Shown piece by piece: positions 1-10,055 of a stretch of 64,000 nucleotides of DNA (positions are counted from its first letter, which is position 1; the number at the start of each line of letters is the position of its first letter). The notes under the pieces were generated by a model, which had not been told where the DNA came from, did no database searches, and saw only the letters and a list, made by a program, of their open reading frames with translations. Both the position numbers and the translations under genes were made by a program. Source of the DNA: Streptomyces diacarni (lineage in GTDB: Bacteria; Actinomycetota; Actinomycetes; Streptomycetales; Streptomycetaceae); the NCBI RefSeq assembly GCF_003323715.1, contig NZ_QOIN01000061.1:1-64000 (forward strand), written 5' to 3'.

Positions 1-117
1 TTCGGTGGTCATAGCGTGAGGGAAACGCCCGGTTACATTTCGAACCCGGAAGCTAAGCCTTTCAGCGCCGATGGTACTGCATGCGGGAGCGTGTGGGAGA
101 GTAGGACGCCGCCGAAC
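1..117 (+). rRNA. rrf: 5S ribosomal RNA, 3' end of an rrn operon
   Basis: The sequence matches the actinobacterial 5S consensus: the start TTCGGTGGTCATAGCG, the block CCCGGAAGCTAAGCC at 46-60, and the 3' part GTAGGACGCCGCCGAAC ending near 117, which pairs with the 5' end. The 5' end may be missing one base at the window edge. 16S and 23S must lie to the left. A strong terminator follows immediately, so this is the last gene of the operon. Confidence 0.95.
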
Positions 118-126
118 TATTCGTGA

Positions 127-162
127 GGAAAGCCCCGTTGGCACACGCCAACGGGGCTTTCC
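127..162 (+). terminator. Rho-independent terminator of the rrn operon
   Basis: A perfect 16-bp inverted repeat (127-142 with 147-162, loop ACAC) starts 10 nt after the 5S gene. It includes AAAGCCCC/GGGGCTTT arms, so a short T run follows the GC core. This is the expected end of rRNA transcription. It may also stop transcription from the convergent DUF58 operon. Confidence 0.9.
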
Positions 163-200
163 TGCATTGCGGGACGTTCTTCTACGGGTTTTGAGGAGGC

Positions 201-314
201 TGGACGTCCAGGCGCTGAACAATCGGCCCACCCGCGTCCGGACGTCACAATTGGCCGACCCTTGTCCGGACGTCGACCCGCAGTACGGCACTGTGGCCCC
301 GAGCGACGTCACAA
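201..314. repeat. Cluster of GACGTC-containing repeats between rrn and DUF58
   Basis: Four GACGTC hexamers occur within about 110 bp: in the 10-bp palindrome TGGACGTCCA (201-210), in two copies of GTCCGGACGTC (236-246 and 264-274), and in GACGTCACAA (305-314, also at 241-250). The rest of 163-449 has no convincing gene. No function is known; it could be protein-binding sites or chance in GC-rich DNA. Confidence 0.4.
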
Positions 315-449
315 TGCCCGTGCAGACCCTCCGCAAGCATTGGCCGGAGGACCCCCGGGCCCACACCCCCTACGCCTCCTATCTCGTTCGCGCGACGACA
401 ACTCCCTGCTCGTGACCGCTCCGACTCTCTACAACCGCCCCACCGTTGT

Positions 450-1760
450 CTACAGCCGTCCCGCTGCTTTGAGCGCCAGGTACGTGTCGGCCAGCGCGGG
501 AGCGAGCCGAGCGGGTGGGGCGTCCACGACAGTGACGCCGTACCGGCGTAGGAGCGCCGCGGTTTCATGACGTTCCTCTTGTGCTTGCGCTGCGGCTGCC
601 GCCTCGTAGACGGCGTCGAGAGTGCCGCGGGCACCTGCCATCTCCTGGATCCGGGGATCTGCGACCGAGGCGACGACAACGGTGTGCCGTTGGGTCAGGA
701 GCGGTAGGACCGGCAGCAGCCCTTCCTCGACCGGGGTCCGGTCGAGACCGGTGAAGAGGACCAGAAGCGACCGTTGTGGTGCCACACGCAGGGCGGCTGA
801 TGCGAGACCCTGAAGGTCGGTTTCGATGAGCGCCGGTTCCAGCCGGGCCATTCCGTCCACCAGCGTGGGCAGCAGGTGAGGCCCGGAACGTCCGACGACC
901 CGCGACCTGGTCGCTCGATCGTGTGCGAGGAGATCGACCCTGTCGCCGGCCCGGGAGGCCAACGCGGCGAGGAGGAGTGCGGCATCCATGGAGATGTCGA
1001 GCCGAGGCAGGTCACCGAGTCGTCCCGCGGAGGTCCGGCCCGTGTCGAGGACCATGAGTACTCTGCGGTCGCGTTCGGGTCGCCATGTTCGCACCGCCAC
1101 GGTCGTCTGGCGGGCGGTGGCGCGCCAGTCGATGGAGCGGGTGTCGTCACCGGGGACGTAGTCACGGAGGCTGTCGAACTCGGTCCCTTCGCCACGTGTC
1201 AGAACACTTGTCCGGCCGTCGAGCTCGCGGAGACGGGCGAGTTTGGCCGGGAGGTGTTTGCGGCTGTTGAAGGCCGGCAGCACGCGAATCGTCCAGGGGA
1301 CGTCGTGGTGGCCTTGCCGGGCGGCGAGACCGAGCGGGCCGTACGAGCGCACGGTGACGCGCTCGGCTTCCCGGTCGCCCCGCCGGGTGGGCTGCAGGCT
1401 TGTGGTGAGGCGTCGGCGCTCTTGGGAGGGGATGCGCAGGTGATGTCGGTCGGTCTCGGATGATGAGTCGCCCGCGCGGCAACTTGGCGGCCAGGCATCG
1501 CGGAGATGGGCGTGCAGGGTGCGACGGCTGGGGTTGCTGACAACAAGAGAGACGGACAAACGTTCGCCTAGTCGAACTGAGGTATCACCGCTTCGAGTGA
1601 ACACCAGCCGATTCACTGGCGCTGCCCAGGCGAGGTCGGTGACGATGGCGAGCAGCAAAGGAAGTTCGACGGCGAGCAGACCGGCCCAACTGGGTTGTAC
1701 GAGTCCTACGAGGAGCGCTCCGAGGGCGGCGATGAGTGCTGTGCGTCCGGTGAGAGCCAT
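450..1760 (-). CDS. DUF58 domain protein, partner of MoxR ATPase
   Basis: A 436-aa protein. The N-terminus has two hydrophobic segments (about residues 8-45), followed by a soluble part. The DUF58 signature is clear near the middle: GEGTEFDSLRDYVPGDD, then RSIDWRATAR. A VWA-like region begins at RVLMVLDTGRTS, a MIDAS-like start. DUF58 proteins are usually encoded next to MoxR AAA+ ATPases and are thought to act with them in envelope protein maturation or stress functions. The gene is last in the minus-strand operon, 19 nt after the moxR stop, and converges on the rRNA operon. The role is inferred from family and context. Confidence 0.88.
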   Translation of the reverse strand: MALTGRTALIAALGALLVGLVQPSWAGLLAVELPLLLAIVTDLAWAAPVNRLVFTRSGDTSVRLGERLSVSLVVSNPSRRTLHAHLRDAWPPSCRAGDSSSETDRHHLRIPSQERRRLTTSLQPTRRGDREAERVTVRSYGPLGLAARQGHHDVPWTIRVLPAFNSRKHLPAKLARLRELDGRTSVLTRGEGTEFDSLRDYVPGDDTRSIDWRATARQTTVAVRTWRPERDRRVLMVLDTGRTSAGRLGDLPRLDISMDAALLLAALASRAGDRVDLLAHDRATRSRVVGRSGPHLLPTLVDGMARLEPALIETDLQGLASAALRVAPQRSLLVLFTGLDRTPVEEGLLPVLPLLTQRHTVVVASVADPRIQEMAGARGTLDAVYEAAAAAQAQEERHETAALLRRYGVTVVDAPPARLAPALADTYLALKAAGRL

Positions 1761-1779
1761 GGGAGGGGAGCCGACTCTC

Positions 1780-2741
<962 letters not shown>

Positions 2742-2745
<4 letters not shown>

Positions 2746-4004
2746 GAGCGGACGTCCTTGTCTGTCGGTGGTGTGTAGGGGCCGGTGCGGCCGAGAACGC
2801 GCCGCTCCAGGCGATCGAGATCGTCGGCGAGGGCAATCAGAGCGGTGTCGTCTCGGGGAGGGGGACCGAAGAGGAGGGAGCGAAGGGCAGCGGGCTCGGT
2901 CCGGGTGCCGTCCGCGTCGGAGGCATCGGCTGCCTGGTCGGCCAAGGCCGGAATCATGCTCTCGGAGCGGTGCGCCTCTGCGAGAGGCACTCCGATCCGC
3001 GGAGCGAGCCGGGTCCGGGTGGCAGCGCGAAGGGCATCGGCCGCGTGGCCGCGGGCGTTGGCACGACGATAGAGGCGCGCTCTGCCTTCGGTGGCCTCGG
3101 CGGCCGGCACCTGGACGGGGAGCTGCTCGGTGACGAGCGGTCCGAGTCGCCGCGCCCTCCAGAGCGCGGCGAAGGCGGCGGCGATGGCGAGCTGGAGTGC
3201 TGCCCACGACCAGCCGCTGGGGAGGAGGTCGAGGAAGCCGCGCTCCTCGGTTGGAGCGGGGCCGGCGTCGGTCGTTGAGGGGAGGTACCACAGAAGCTGG
3301 GAGTGGGCTCCGAGGAGTTGCAGGCTGAGGGAGGCGTTGCCGTGTTCGTCCAGGTGCTTGTTGTAGAGGGGGTCGGGCGATCCCAGGAGCACTGTGTCTC
3401 CGGCCGTGCTGGGACCTGCTGGGTCGGCGTGGGGTACGCGCAGGAGGGTGGCTTTGCCGTCGCGGAGGTAGCAGGAGTCGGCGTCTTTCGCGACGGTGCT
3501 GTAGCGGAAGCCACCGAGGTCGGCGTCACCGGCACGGTGAGCGGCGGGGAGGCCGCAGGCCGGGGCCGTCGTGCGTACCTGGGCAGGATCGGCGGTGCGG
3601 ATGCCCTGGGTAAGGGCGGCGGTGGTTTGGGGGTTCGGGGCGAGAAGAACGGTGCGGCCGCTTCTGCGCGTGGCTGTTCGAAGAGCGGTGCGCGGGTCGT
3701 CACCGAGTGAGTCGGGGAACGGCACGATCACAGTGGTGTCGGGTCCTACCGAGGTGTGCAGCTGCTCGGGGTCGGTGAGTACCTTCGTCCGCACGCCGTG
3801 CTCGGACAGGAGGCGGAAGACGGCCTTGCTGCCGTAGGGGGCCGCTGAGCGGGGGTCGAGAGCGCCGTTCTCGTCGCCGGAGCGCAGGGCGGCAAGAGCG
3901 ACAGCGGTCACCGCGATGATGGCGGCGGCCAGGAGCAGTCCGCGGGCCCGGCGCCACAGGTGGCGGGCTGTCGGAGAGGCCGAGGTAGGGGCCGGGGCCG
4001 TCAC
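2742..4004 (-). CDS. DUF4350 domain membrane protein
   Basis: A 420-aa protein starting at GTG 4004, which overlaps the DUF4129 stop by 4 nt (GTGA). There is an N-terminal membrane segment (LLLAAAIIAVTAVALAAL, about residues 21-38). Next comes an extracytoplasmic DUF4350-like part with the SAAPYGSKAVFRLLSEHGV element, which resembles GATase-like IFT/ABC-associated domains. A second membrane helix lies around WSWAALQLAIAAAFAALW, and a cytoplasmic tail follows. DUF4350 and DUF4129 genes are regularly found in MoxR/DUF58 operons. The molecular function is unknown. Confidence 0.82.
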
Positions 4005-4741
4005 AGGGTGTCCCCCTGGCGGCTCGGAGTCGGGGAGGCGGGCTGGGGGTTCGGAGGGGGTGTGCGGAGGAGCGCGGCGTCCAGGTCGCGCAGGTCCTGG
4101 TAGGAGGTGCGGTCGGCCGGACGGTCGGCGTAGGTCACTTCGTCGAAGGTGCGGGCGGCTGCGTGAAGTCGTGCGGAGTGGTGTGGCAGTGCCTGGCCCG
4201 CTTCGGCCGCGGCCTCGTCGGCGGTGCGGCCGGGGCGGGGGTCGAGCAGGGCGCGTTCTTCGAGGGAGCGGACGAGGCCGCGCATGCGCTCTTGGACGGC
4301 GGCGTTCCAGTTGCCGGCCTGGGCGTGGTTCTCTGCAGCTGTCCGGTGTTCTGCGGCGCTGCGCGGGCGGTCGGTGAAGAGGGTGCCGGGGCCCGTGGAC
4401 GGCGGGGGACGGAGCCTGCCGAGGCGTAGGCGGAGAGAGAGGAGCAGGAGGGCGATGAGGAGGCAGACGGCGAGCAGGCCGACCCAGCCACCCGGGGTCG
4501 CTGCCGCGGCGGTGCTCAGCAGGTCGGTGAGGTGGTGCCACAGCCAGTCGAGGGCGCGTTGGTAGAGAGGAGGGTCGTGCTGGTGGTATTCGGGTCTGGA
4601 CAGTTCGCGCTCGGCGTCCTCCCGGGCGGGCAGCCGGGGGGTGGTGACCGGGACGTCGTGATCACCGGGCACGGCCGCGCTCACCGCCTGGCGGAGCGCG
4701 GCTGTACGGAGAGACGGGCCACTTGTGATACCCCCCGGCAT
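4001..4741 (-). CDS. DUF4129 domain membrane protein
   Basis: A 246-aa protein with one membrane segment (GWVGLLAVCLLIALLLLSL). The cytoplasmic C-terminal DUF4129 region includes NWNAAVQERMRGLVRSLEER and LDPRPGRTADEAAAEAG, a very characteristic pattern of this family. ATG 4741 follows the upstream stop by 4 nt; a GTG inside the reading frame (VSAAVPG) is an alternative start. It belongs to the MoxR-DUF58 operon. The biochemical function is not known. Confidence 0.85.
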   Translation of the reverse strand: MPGGITSGPSLRTAALRQAVSAAVPGDHDVPVTTPRLPAREDAERELSRPEYHQHDPPLYQRALDWLWHHLTDLLSTAAAATPGGWVGLLAVCLLIALLLLSLRLRLGRLRPPPSTGPGTLFTDRPRSAAEHRTAAENHAQAGNWNAAVQERMRGLVRSLEERALLDPRPGRTADEAAAEAGQALPHHSARLHAAARTFDEVTYADRPADRTSYQDLRDLDAALLRTPPPNPQPASPTPSRQGDTL

Positions 4742-4745
4742 GCCC

Positions 4746-6134
4746 TCAGCTTCCCGGCGCGGGTGGCTCGGTGTCGCGGAACTCGTAGCCGGGGACCCCT
4801 GCGGCGCGGGCCAGTTCGAGGTCGAGTGCCTCGCGGCGGACGCGCTGGTCGAGGTAGAGGAGTGCGGTGATGCCGGCGTTGAGGGGGAGAGAGATCGTCG
4901 AGGCCACGACGGAGCCGATGCCGTTGATGATCAGCGAAGTCCAGCCGGTTGCGGCGGCGGTGTCGGTGAACGCCGCTCCTCCGCTGACGAGCGCGGTGAG
5001 CGCGGTGGTCGGGATCGAGATGACGAAGGAGATGGCGGTGACCAGGACGAATGCCAGGAGCTGAATGCCCAGGATGCGCCACCAACTGCCGCTGACGAGT
5101 TTGCCCGAGCGGCGCATCGCGGCGATCAGTCCCTGTTTCTCCAGCATCAGTGCCGGCGGTGCGAGGCAGAAGCGCACCCACATCCAGACGGCGGCGACGA
5201 CGCCGCCGAGGAAACCGAAGAAGAGGAGGACGACCGCCAGGCTGCTGATGCCGGTGAACGAGACGAGAAGGCCCGGGAGCAAGCAGATCGCCATGGCCAC
5301 GGAGACCAGGAGGGGGATGAGGACCAGCAGGCCGAGCAGGCGCAGGAGCTGAGGACGGGAGTCGCGCCAGGCTTCCCCCAGGGTGACGGAGCGGCCGAGG
5401 ACCGCGCGGCTGACGACGACGGTCAGCATTGCCGTGGCGATCACGCTGCCCAGCATGCCGACGACGGCCACGACGGCGAGGCTGCTGAGCATGCCGCTGA
5501 GGGCGTTGTTCAGTTCGTCCAGGCTGGGGTTGTCGTTGTTGGCGAGGGCGTCGAGTTCGCTGGTGTCGTCGAGCCAGAGGCCCATGACCAGGGCGGCAAT
5601 CACTTCGGTGATGACTGCGACGGCGAGGGAGATGCCCAGTACGGTGCGCCAGTGTGCCCGCATGGTGCTGACTGAGCCGTCGAGGACTTCGCCCACGCCG
5701 AGGGGGCGCAGGGGGACGACACCGGGCTTGGGCGCCTGGGGCTGCTGCGCCCAGCCGGAGTGCCAGCCGGACTGACGCGGCCCTGGGCCGCCGGGTGGCG
5801 GCGGGGTGGGGCCCCATCCGCGGCCTCGCGAGGGTCCGTATCCGGACTGCGCTCCTTGGCCCGCGGTGGGCGTTCCGCTCTGGCTGCCCCAGGTCCAGCT
5901 GCGCGGGGCGGCGGGAGGCTGCTCGGGGGCCCAGTTGGGAGGGCGCTGGTCCGCGGGCTCATTGGGCGGGGACTGCGGCGGAATGGGGGAGGTGGCGTGC
6001 TCCGTGTCGTCGCCCGGGGTGCCATGGGCCTTCTCGGCCTCCGCTCCGCTGCCGTTCTCGGCGGGGGCCGGGTCGGCGGGATCGGGTTCGGGCGAGGAGG
6101 ATCCGGGCGCAGCCCAGCCCGGGGAGTCGTTCAC
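4746..6134 (-). CDS. Proline-rich N-terminal multi-pass membrane protein
   Basis: A 462-aa protein starting at GTG 6134, preceded by a good ribosome site (GAGGTGA, 7 nt away). Residues 1-140 are Pro/Gly/Ser/Gln-rich and probably disordered. The membrane part begins at PLRPLGVGEVLDGSV, a recurrent motif of actinobacterial DUF7544/glycerophosphodiesterase-type membrane-domain proteins, and has six or so hydrophobic helices. It is the first gene of the operon that continues through DUF4129, DUF4350, MoxR and DUF58. It probably works with that envelope system; there is no catalytic motif to support an enzymatic role. Confidence 0.8.
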   Translation of the reverse strand: MNDSPGWAAPGSSSPEPDPADPAPAENGSGAEAEKAHGTPGDDTEHATSPIPPQSPPNEPADQRPPNWAPEQPPAAPRSWTWGSQSGTPTAGQGAQSGYGPSRGRGWGPTPPPPGGPGPRQSGWHSGWAQQPQAPKPGVVPLRPLGVGEVLDGSVSTMRAHWRTVLGISLAVAVITEVIAALVMGLWLDDTSELDALANNDNPSLDELNNALSGMLSSLAVVAVVGMLGSVIATAMLTVVVSRAVLGRSVTLGEAWRDSRPQLLRLLGLLVLIPLLVSVAMAICLLPGLLVSFTGISSLAVVLLFFGFLGGVVAAVWMWVRFCLAPPALMLEKQGLIAAMRRSGKLVSGSWWRILGIQLLAFVLVTAISFVISIPTTALTALVSGGAAFTDTAAATGWTSLIINGIGSVVASTISLPLNAGITALLYLDQRVRREALDLELARAAGVPGYEFRDTEPPAPGS

Positions 6135-6266
6135 GTGAGGTCACCTCGTGTGGGTAGTCCCGTGCCTGGTTGGCTGACCATCGTGCCACGGGCCGGTGCG
6201 CCCGAGGCCAGGCGGGAGCGGCCCATGCACTTCGAGTGGCCTGCGAGGAGAGGGCAGACTGGGCGG

Positions 6267-7406
6267 ATGGCTGAAGAGGGTGTGCCCGTGATCCGTTACG
6301 AGGAGTTGCCGGAGGGGCCCGCCGTGGTGCTCCTCGACCAGAGGCGGCTCCCGGGTGAGGAGACCGAGGTGGTGTGCACGGATGTGCCGGCTCTGGTGGA
6401 TGCCATCCAGTCGCTGGCGGTGCGGGGTGCGCCGGTGCTCGGGATCACCGGCGGCTACGGGGTCGCACTCGCCGCGGCGCTGAGGGTGGACGTGGCGGAC
6501 GCGGCGGAGCAGTTGGCGAACGCGCGGCCGACGGCGGTGAACCTCGCCTACGGTGCCCGCCGGGTGGAGGCGGCCTACCGGGAGGCGGAGCGCGCGGGAG
6601 AGGGGGCGGAGGCCGCGGCCGTGCGTGCGTTGGCGCAGGCACGGGCGCTGCACCGGGAGGATGCCGAGGGCAGCGCCCGGCTGGCCGAGTACGGGAGTGC
6701 ACTGCTGGAGGAGCTGGTGCCCGGTGGCGGGCTGCGGATCCTGACGCACTGCAACACCGGGAGGCTGGTTTCCGGCGGGGAAGGTACGGCGCTGGCCGTC
6801 GTCAAGGCGGTGCACCGGGCAGGCGCACTGCGGCGGCTGTGGGTGGGGGAGACACGGCCGTTGTTGCAGGGGGCGCGGTTGACGGCGTACGAGGCGGCGA
6901 AGGCCGGGATGGCCTACAGCGTGCTGACAGACGGTGCGGCCGGTTCCTTGTTCGCCTCTGGCGAGGTGGACGCGGTGCTGGTGGGGGCCGACCGGATCGC
7001 GGCGGACGGCTCGGTGGCGAACAAGGTGGGGACGTATCCGCTGGCGGTGCTGGCGAGGCATCACCGGGTGCCGTTCGTGGCGGTGGCTCCGGTGACGACG
7101 ATCGATCCGGCTACGGCTTCGGGGTGTGACATCGAGGTCGAGCAGCGGGCGGCGCACGAGGTGACCGTGGGGCCGTGGGGCGGGAGTGGCCTTTCTGGGG
7201 CAGAGGGGAAGGAGGGGCGGGCTCTGGTCCCTGTGGGGGCGCAGGCATACAATCCGGCGTTCGATGTGACGCCGTCCGAACTGGTCACCGCTGTGGTGAC
7301 GGACGAAGGGGTGGCTTCTCCAGTGACGGCGGAGCGCCTCACGGAGCTGTGTTCCGCGTCACGAAGGCAGGCGTCGCGATCGGCTGATGGGATGATGAGG
7401 TCATGA
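6267..7406 (+). CDS. mtnA: S-methyl-5-thioribose-1-phosphate isomerase
   Basis: A 379-aa protein that converts methylthioribose-1-phosphate to methylthioribulose-1-phosphate in methionine salvage. Family features are RGAPVLGITGGYGVALA (substrate loop), the catalytic cysteine in LTHCNTGRLVS, and the catalytic aspartate in VGADRIAADGSVANKVGTY. The ATG at 6267 matches where homologs begin; an upstream ATG at 6225 has a better ribosome site (GGGAG) and would add 14 residues. The stop overlaps mtrA by 4 nt (ATGA), so the two are translationally coupled, although methionine salvage and MtrAB signalling have no known link. Confidence 0.93.
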   Translation: MAEEGVPVIRYEELPEGPAVVLLDQRRLPGEETEVVCTDVPALVDAIQSLAVRGAPVLGITGGYGVALAAALRVDVADAAEQLANARPTAVNLAYGARRVEAAYREAERAGEGAEAAAVRALAQARALHREDAEGSARLAEYGSALLEELVPGGGLRILTHCNTGRLVSGGEGTALAVVKAVHRAGALRRLWVGETRPLLQGARLTAYEAAKAGMAYSVLTDGAAGSLFASGEVDAVLVGADRIAADGSVANKVGTYPLAVLARHHRVPFVAVAPVTTIDPATASGCDIEVEQRAAHEVTVGPWGGSGLSGAEGKEGRALVPVGAQAYNPAFDVTPSELVTAVVTDEGVASPVTAERLTELCSASRRQASRSADGMMRS

Positions 7407-8080
7407 AGGGACGCGTCCTTGTCGTCGACGACGACACCGCACTGGCAGAGATGCTCGGCATTGTGCTGCGCGGAGAAGGCTTCGAACCGTCGTTCGTCGC
7501 GGATGGTGACAAGGCGCTTGCCGCCTTTCGGGAGACCAAGCCGGATCTGGTGCTGCTCGATCTGATGCTGCCCGGGCGGGATGGTATCGAGGTGTGCCGG
7601 CTGATCCGGGCGGAGTCCGGGGTGCCGGTGGTCATGCTCACCGCGAAGACGGACACGGTCGATGTGGTGGTCGGGCTGGAGTCCGGTGCGGATGACTACA
7701 TCGTCAAGCCGTTCAAGCCGAAGGAGCTGGTGGCGCGGATCAGGGCCCGGCTGCGCCGGTCCGAGGAGCCCGCGCCTGAGCAGCTGGCCATCGGCGATCT
7801 GGTGATCGACGTGGCGGGGCATTCGGTCAAGCGGGACGGGCGGTCCATAGCCCTGACCCCGCTCGAGTTCGATCTTCTGGTGGCGCTGGCGCGCAAGCCG
7901 TGGCAGGTCTTCACGCGCGAGGTGCTGCTGGAGCAGGTCTGGGGCTACCGGCACGCGGCGGACACCCGTCTGGTGAACGTGCATGTGCAGCGGCTGCGTT
8001 CCAAGGTCGAGAGGGACCCGGAGCGGCCGGAGATCGTGGTGACCGTGCGCGGCGTCGGATACAAGGCCGGGCCCAGCTGA
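7403..8080 (+). CDS. mtrA: DNA-binding response regulator MtrA
   Basis: A 225-aa OmpR/PhoB-type regulator. The receiver domain has the acidic pair VVDDD, phospho-acceptor Asp53 (LVLLDLMLPGRDG) and the conserved Lys in IVKPFKPKE. The C-terminal winged helix ends in VVTVRGVGYKAG. Sequence and gene order (mtrA-mtrB-lpqB) identify it as MtrA, which in actinobacteria controls cell-wall, division and developmental genes. It overlaps mtnA by 4 nt, and mtrB follows its stop after 1 nt. Confidence 0.95.
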   Translation: MKGRVLVVDDDTALAEMLGIVLRGEGFEPSFVADGDKALAAFRETKPDLVLLDLMLPGRDGIEVCRLIRAESGVPVVMLTAKTDTVDVVVGLESGADDYIVKPFKPKELVARIRARLRRSEEPAPEQLAIGDLVIDVAGHSVKRDGRSIALTPLEFDLLVALARKPWQVFTREVLLEQVWGYRHAADTRLVNVHVQRLRSKVERDPERPEIVVTVRGVGYKAGPS

Positions 8081-8081
8081 G

Positions 8082-10055
8082 ATGACCCGCACATCCTCGG
8101 CTCCGCCTCGCACCGGTGGGAGACGGAGCACGGGGCGGGAGTCCGATATTTCCAAATTCGGGCGTTTGTGGAGAAGTGGCGTCCTGTTTTCCGACGGGCT
8201 GCTGCCGGAGGGCGCGACGGGCCCCGGCGCGCGCCCCATGGTGCGCTTCTTCGTGCGGTGGGTGCGCAGACCGTTGCTGCCCGTCATGCGGCTGTGGCGG
8301 CGCAACATCCAGCTGCGGGTGGTCGTGGCCACCCTGCTGCTCTCTCTTGGGGTGGTGCTCCTGCTGGGCCTGGTCGTCATAGGCCAGGTGCGCAACGGCC
8401 TGCTGGAGGCCAAGGAGAAGACGGCGCAGAGTCAGGCCTCCGGCGGCTTCGCCGCGGCCGAACACATGGCCGACAGCGCGGGCGCCGGACCCGGTGGCAC
8501 CGTGATCGACAACGGCATCCGCGGCGGCCGGGGCACCCAGAATTCGAGCACGTGGCTGAACAACCTGGTCGAGCAGCTGGCCAGCGGCGGCCAGGGCGTC
8601 TATTCCGTGGTGGCGCTGGGCTCGGAGAACGACGAGTCGCCGTTCCTGGGCAACAGTGCGACCACGACCAGGGGCCCGCGCTCCACCGGTGACATCCGCC
8701 CCGAGGACAGCGTCCCCGCTGATCTGCGCAAGGCCCTGGACGACGAGCCCGGTCCCCACCGCCGCTACGCCCGGGTCTACCACCAGGACCGCACCAGCGA
8801 TCCGGCGCTGATCGTCGGCAAGCGCCTGAACGACGCGCGGGGCAATCCCTACCAGCTCTACTACGTCTTCCCCTTCACCCAGGAGGAGGAGTCGCTGAGC
8901 CTGGTCAAGGGGACGCTGGCCACGGCGGGGGTGTTCGTGGTCGTCCTGCTGGGCGCGATCGCGTGGCTGGTGGTGCGGCAGGTGGTGACGCCGGTGCGGA
9001 TGGCCGCGGGGATCTCCGAGCGGCTGGCGGCCGGGCGGCTCCAGGAGCGGATGAAGGTCACGGGTGAGGACGACATCGCACGTCTGGGTGAGTCGTTCAA
9101 CAAGATGGCGCAGAACCTCCAGAACAAGATCCAGCAGTTGGAGGAGCTTTCCCGGATGCAGCGGCGGTTCGTCTCGGACGTCTCGCACGAGTTGCGGACG
9201 CCGCTGACGACGGTGCGGATGGCGGCCGACGTGATCCATGAGGCGCGCGAGGACTTCGACCCGGCGACGGCCCGGTCGGCCGAACTGCTGCTCGGGCAGC
9301 TGGACAGGTTCGAGTCGCTGCTGGGCGATCTGCTGGAGATCAGCAGGTTCGACGCCGGCGCGGCCAACCTGGAGCCGGGCCCTGTCGACCTGCGGGATGT
9401 CGTCCACCGGGTCGTCGAGGGGTGCGAGCCGCTCGCCGAGCGGAAGGGCGGTCGAATCCTCGTGCGCGGTGACGAGCAGCCCGTGATCGCCGAGGTGGAC
9501 AGCCGCAGGATCGAGCGGGTGCTGCGCAATCTCGTGGGCAACGCCGTCGAGCACGGCGAGGGCCGCGATGTCGTGGTGCGGCTCGCGACCGGGGGCGGCG
9601 CTGTGGCGGTGGCGGTGCGTGACTACGGGGTCGGCCTCAAGGAAGGCGAAGCGGAGCGCGTCTTCAACCGCTTCTGGCGGGCCGACCCGGCCCGGGCCAG
9701 GACCACGGGCGGCACGGGCCTCGGTCTGTCCATCGCGCTGGAGGACGCGCGGCTGCACGGTGGATGGCTGCGCGCGTGGGGCGAGCAGGGGAACGGGTCG
9801 CAGTTCCTGCTCGTGGTGCCCTGTACCGCGGGGGAGCCGCTGCGGGGATCACCGTTGCGGCTGGAGCCAGAGGACTCCCGGCGCAGGAAAGAGCCGGCGG
9901 TTGCCGGAGCGGCGCCGTCCCGGGTGTCGTCCGCGGCGCTGCCGGCGGGCGGAGGCGCTGCGAACGGCAGGCAGACGGGAGAGGCGCGGCAGGGAGAGAC
10001 GAGACCGGGCGAGGCCCGATCGGGAGGGGCACGTTCCGGAGGGGAGCGCGGATGA
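8082..10055 (+). CDS. mtrB: Sensor histidine kinase MtrB
   Basis: A 657-aa membrane kinase that phosphorylates MtrA. The first membrane helix is at VVVATLLLSLGVVLLLGLVV, an extracytoplasmic sensor region spans roughly residues 110-270, and the second helix is VFVVVLLGAIAWLVV. A HAMP linker (PVRMAAGISERLAAGR) follows, then the H-box VSDVSHELRTPLTTVRM near residue 367, the N-box LRNLVGNAVEHGEG and the G-boxes DYGVGL and GGTGLGLSIA. The C-terminus is an Ala/Gly/Arg-rich tail. The start is only 1 nt after mtrA; an internal start is possible because the first 60 residues are poorly conserved in type. The stop overlaps lpqB by 4 nt. Confidence 0.94.
   Translation: MTRTSSAPPRTGGRRSTGRESDISKFGRLWRSGVLFSDGLLPEGATGPGARPMVRFFVRWVRRPLLPVMRLWRRNIQLRVVVATLLLSLGVVLLLGLVVIGQVRNGLLEAKEKTAQSQASGGFAAAEHMADSAGAGPGGTVIDNGIRGGRGTQNSSTWLNNLVEQLASGGQGVYSVVALGSENDESPFLGNSATTTRGPRSTGDIRPEDSVPADLRKALDDEPGPHRRYARVYHQDRTSDPALIVGKRLNDARGNPYQLYYVFPFTQEEESLSLVKGTLATAGVFVVVLLGAIAWLVVRQVVTPVRMAAGISERLAAGRLQERMKVTGEDDIARLGESFNKMAQNLQNKIQQLEELSRMQRRFVSDVSHELRTPLTTVRMAADVIHEAREDFDPATARSAELLLGQLDRFESLLGDLLEISRFDAGAANLEPGPVDLRDVVHRVVEGCEPLAERKGGRILVRGDEQPVIAEVDSRRIERVLRNLVGNAVEHGEGRDVVVRLATGGGAVAVAVRDYGVGLKEGEAERVFNRFWRADPARARTTGGTGLGLSIALEDARLHGGWLRAWGEQGNGSQFLLVVPCTAGEPLRGSPLRLEPEDSRRRKEPAVAGAAPSRVSSAALPAGGGAANGRQTGEARQGETRPGEARSGGARSGGERG

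Noticed and set aside
4725..5675. Acidic 316-codon frame on the plus strand
   Set aside because: Antisense to the multi-pass membrane protein gene; Glu/Asp/Gly bias is the mirror of hydrophobic codons.
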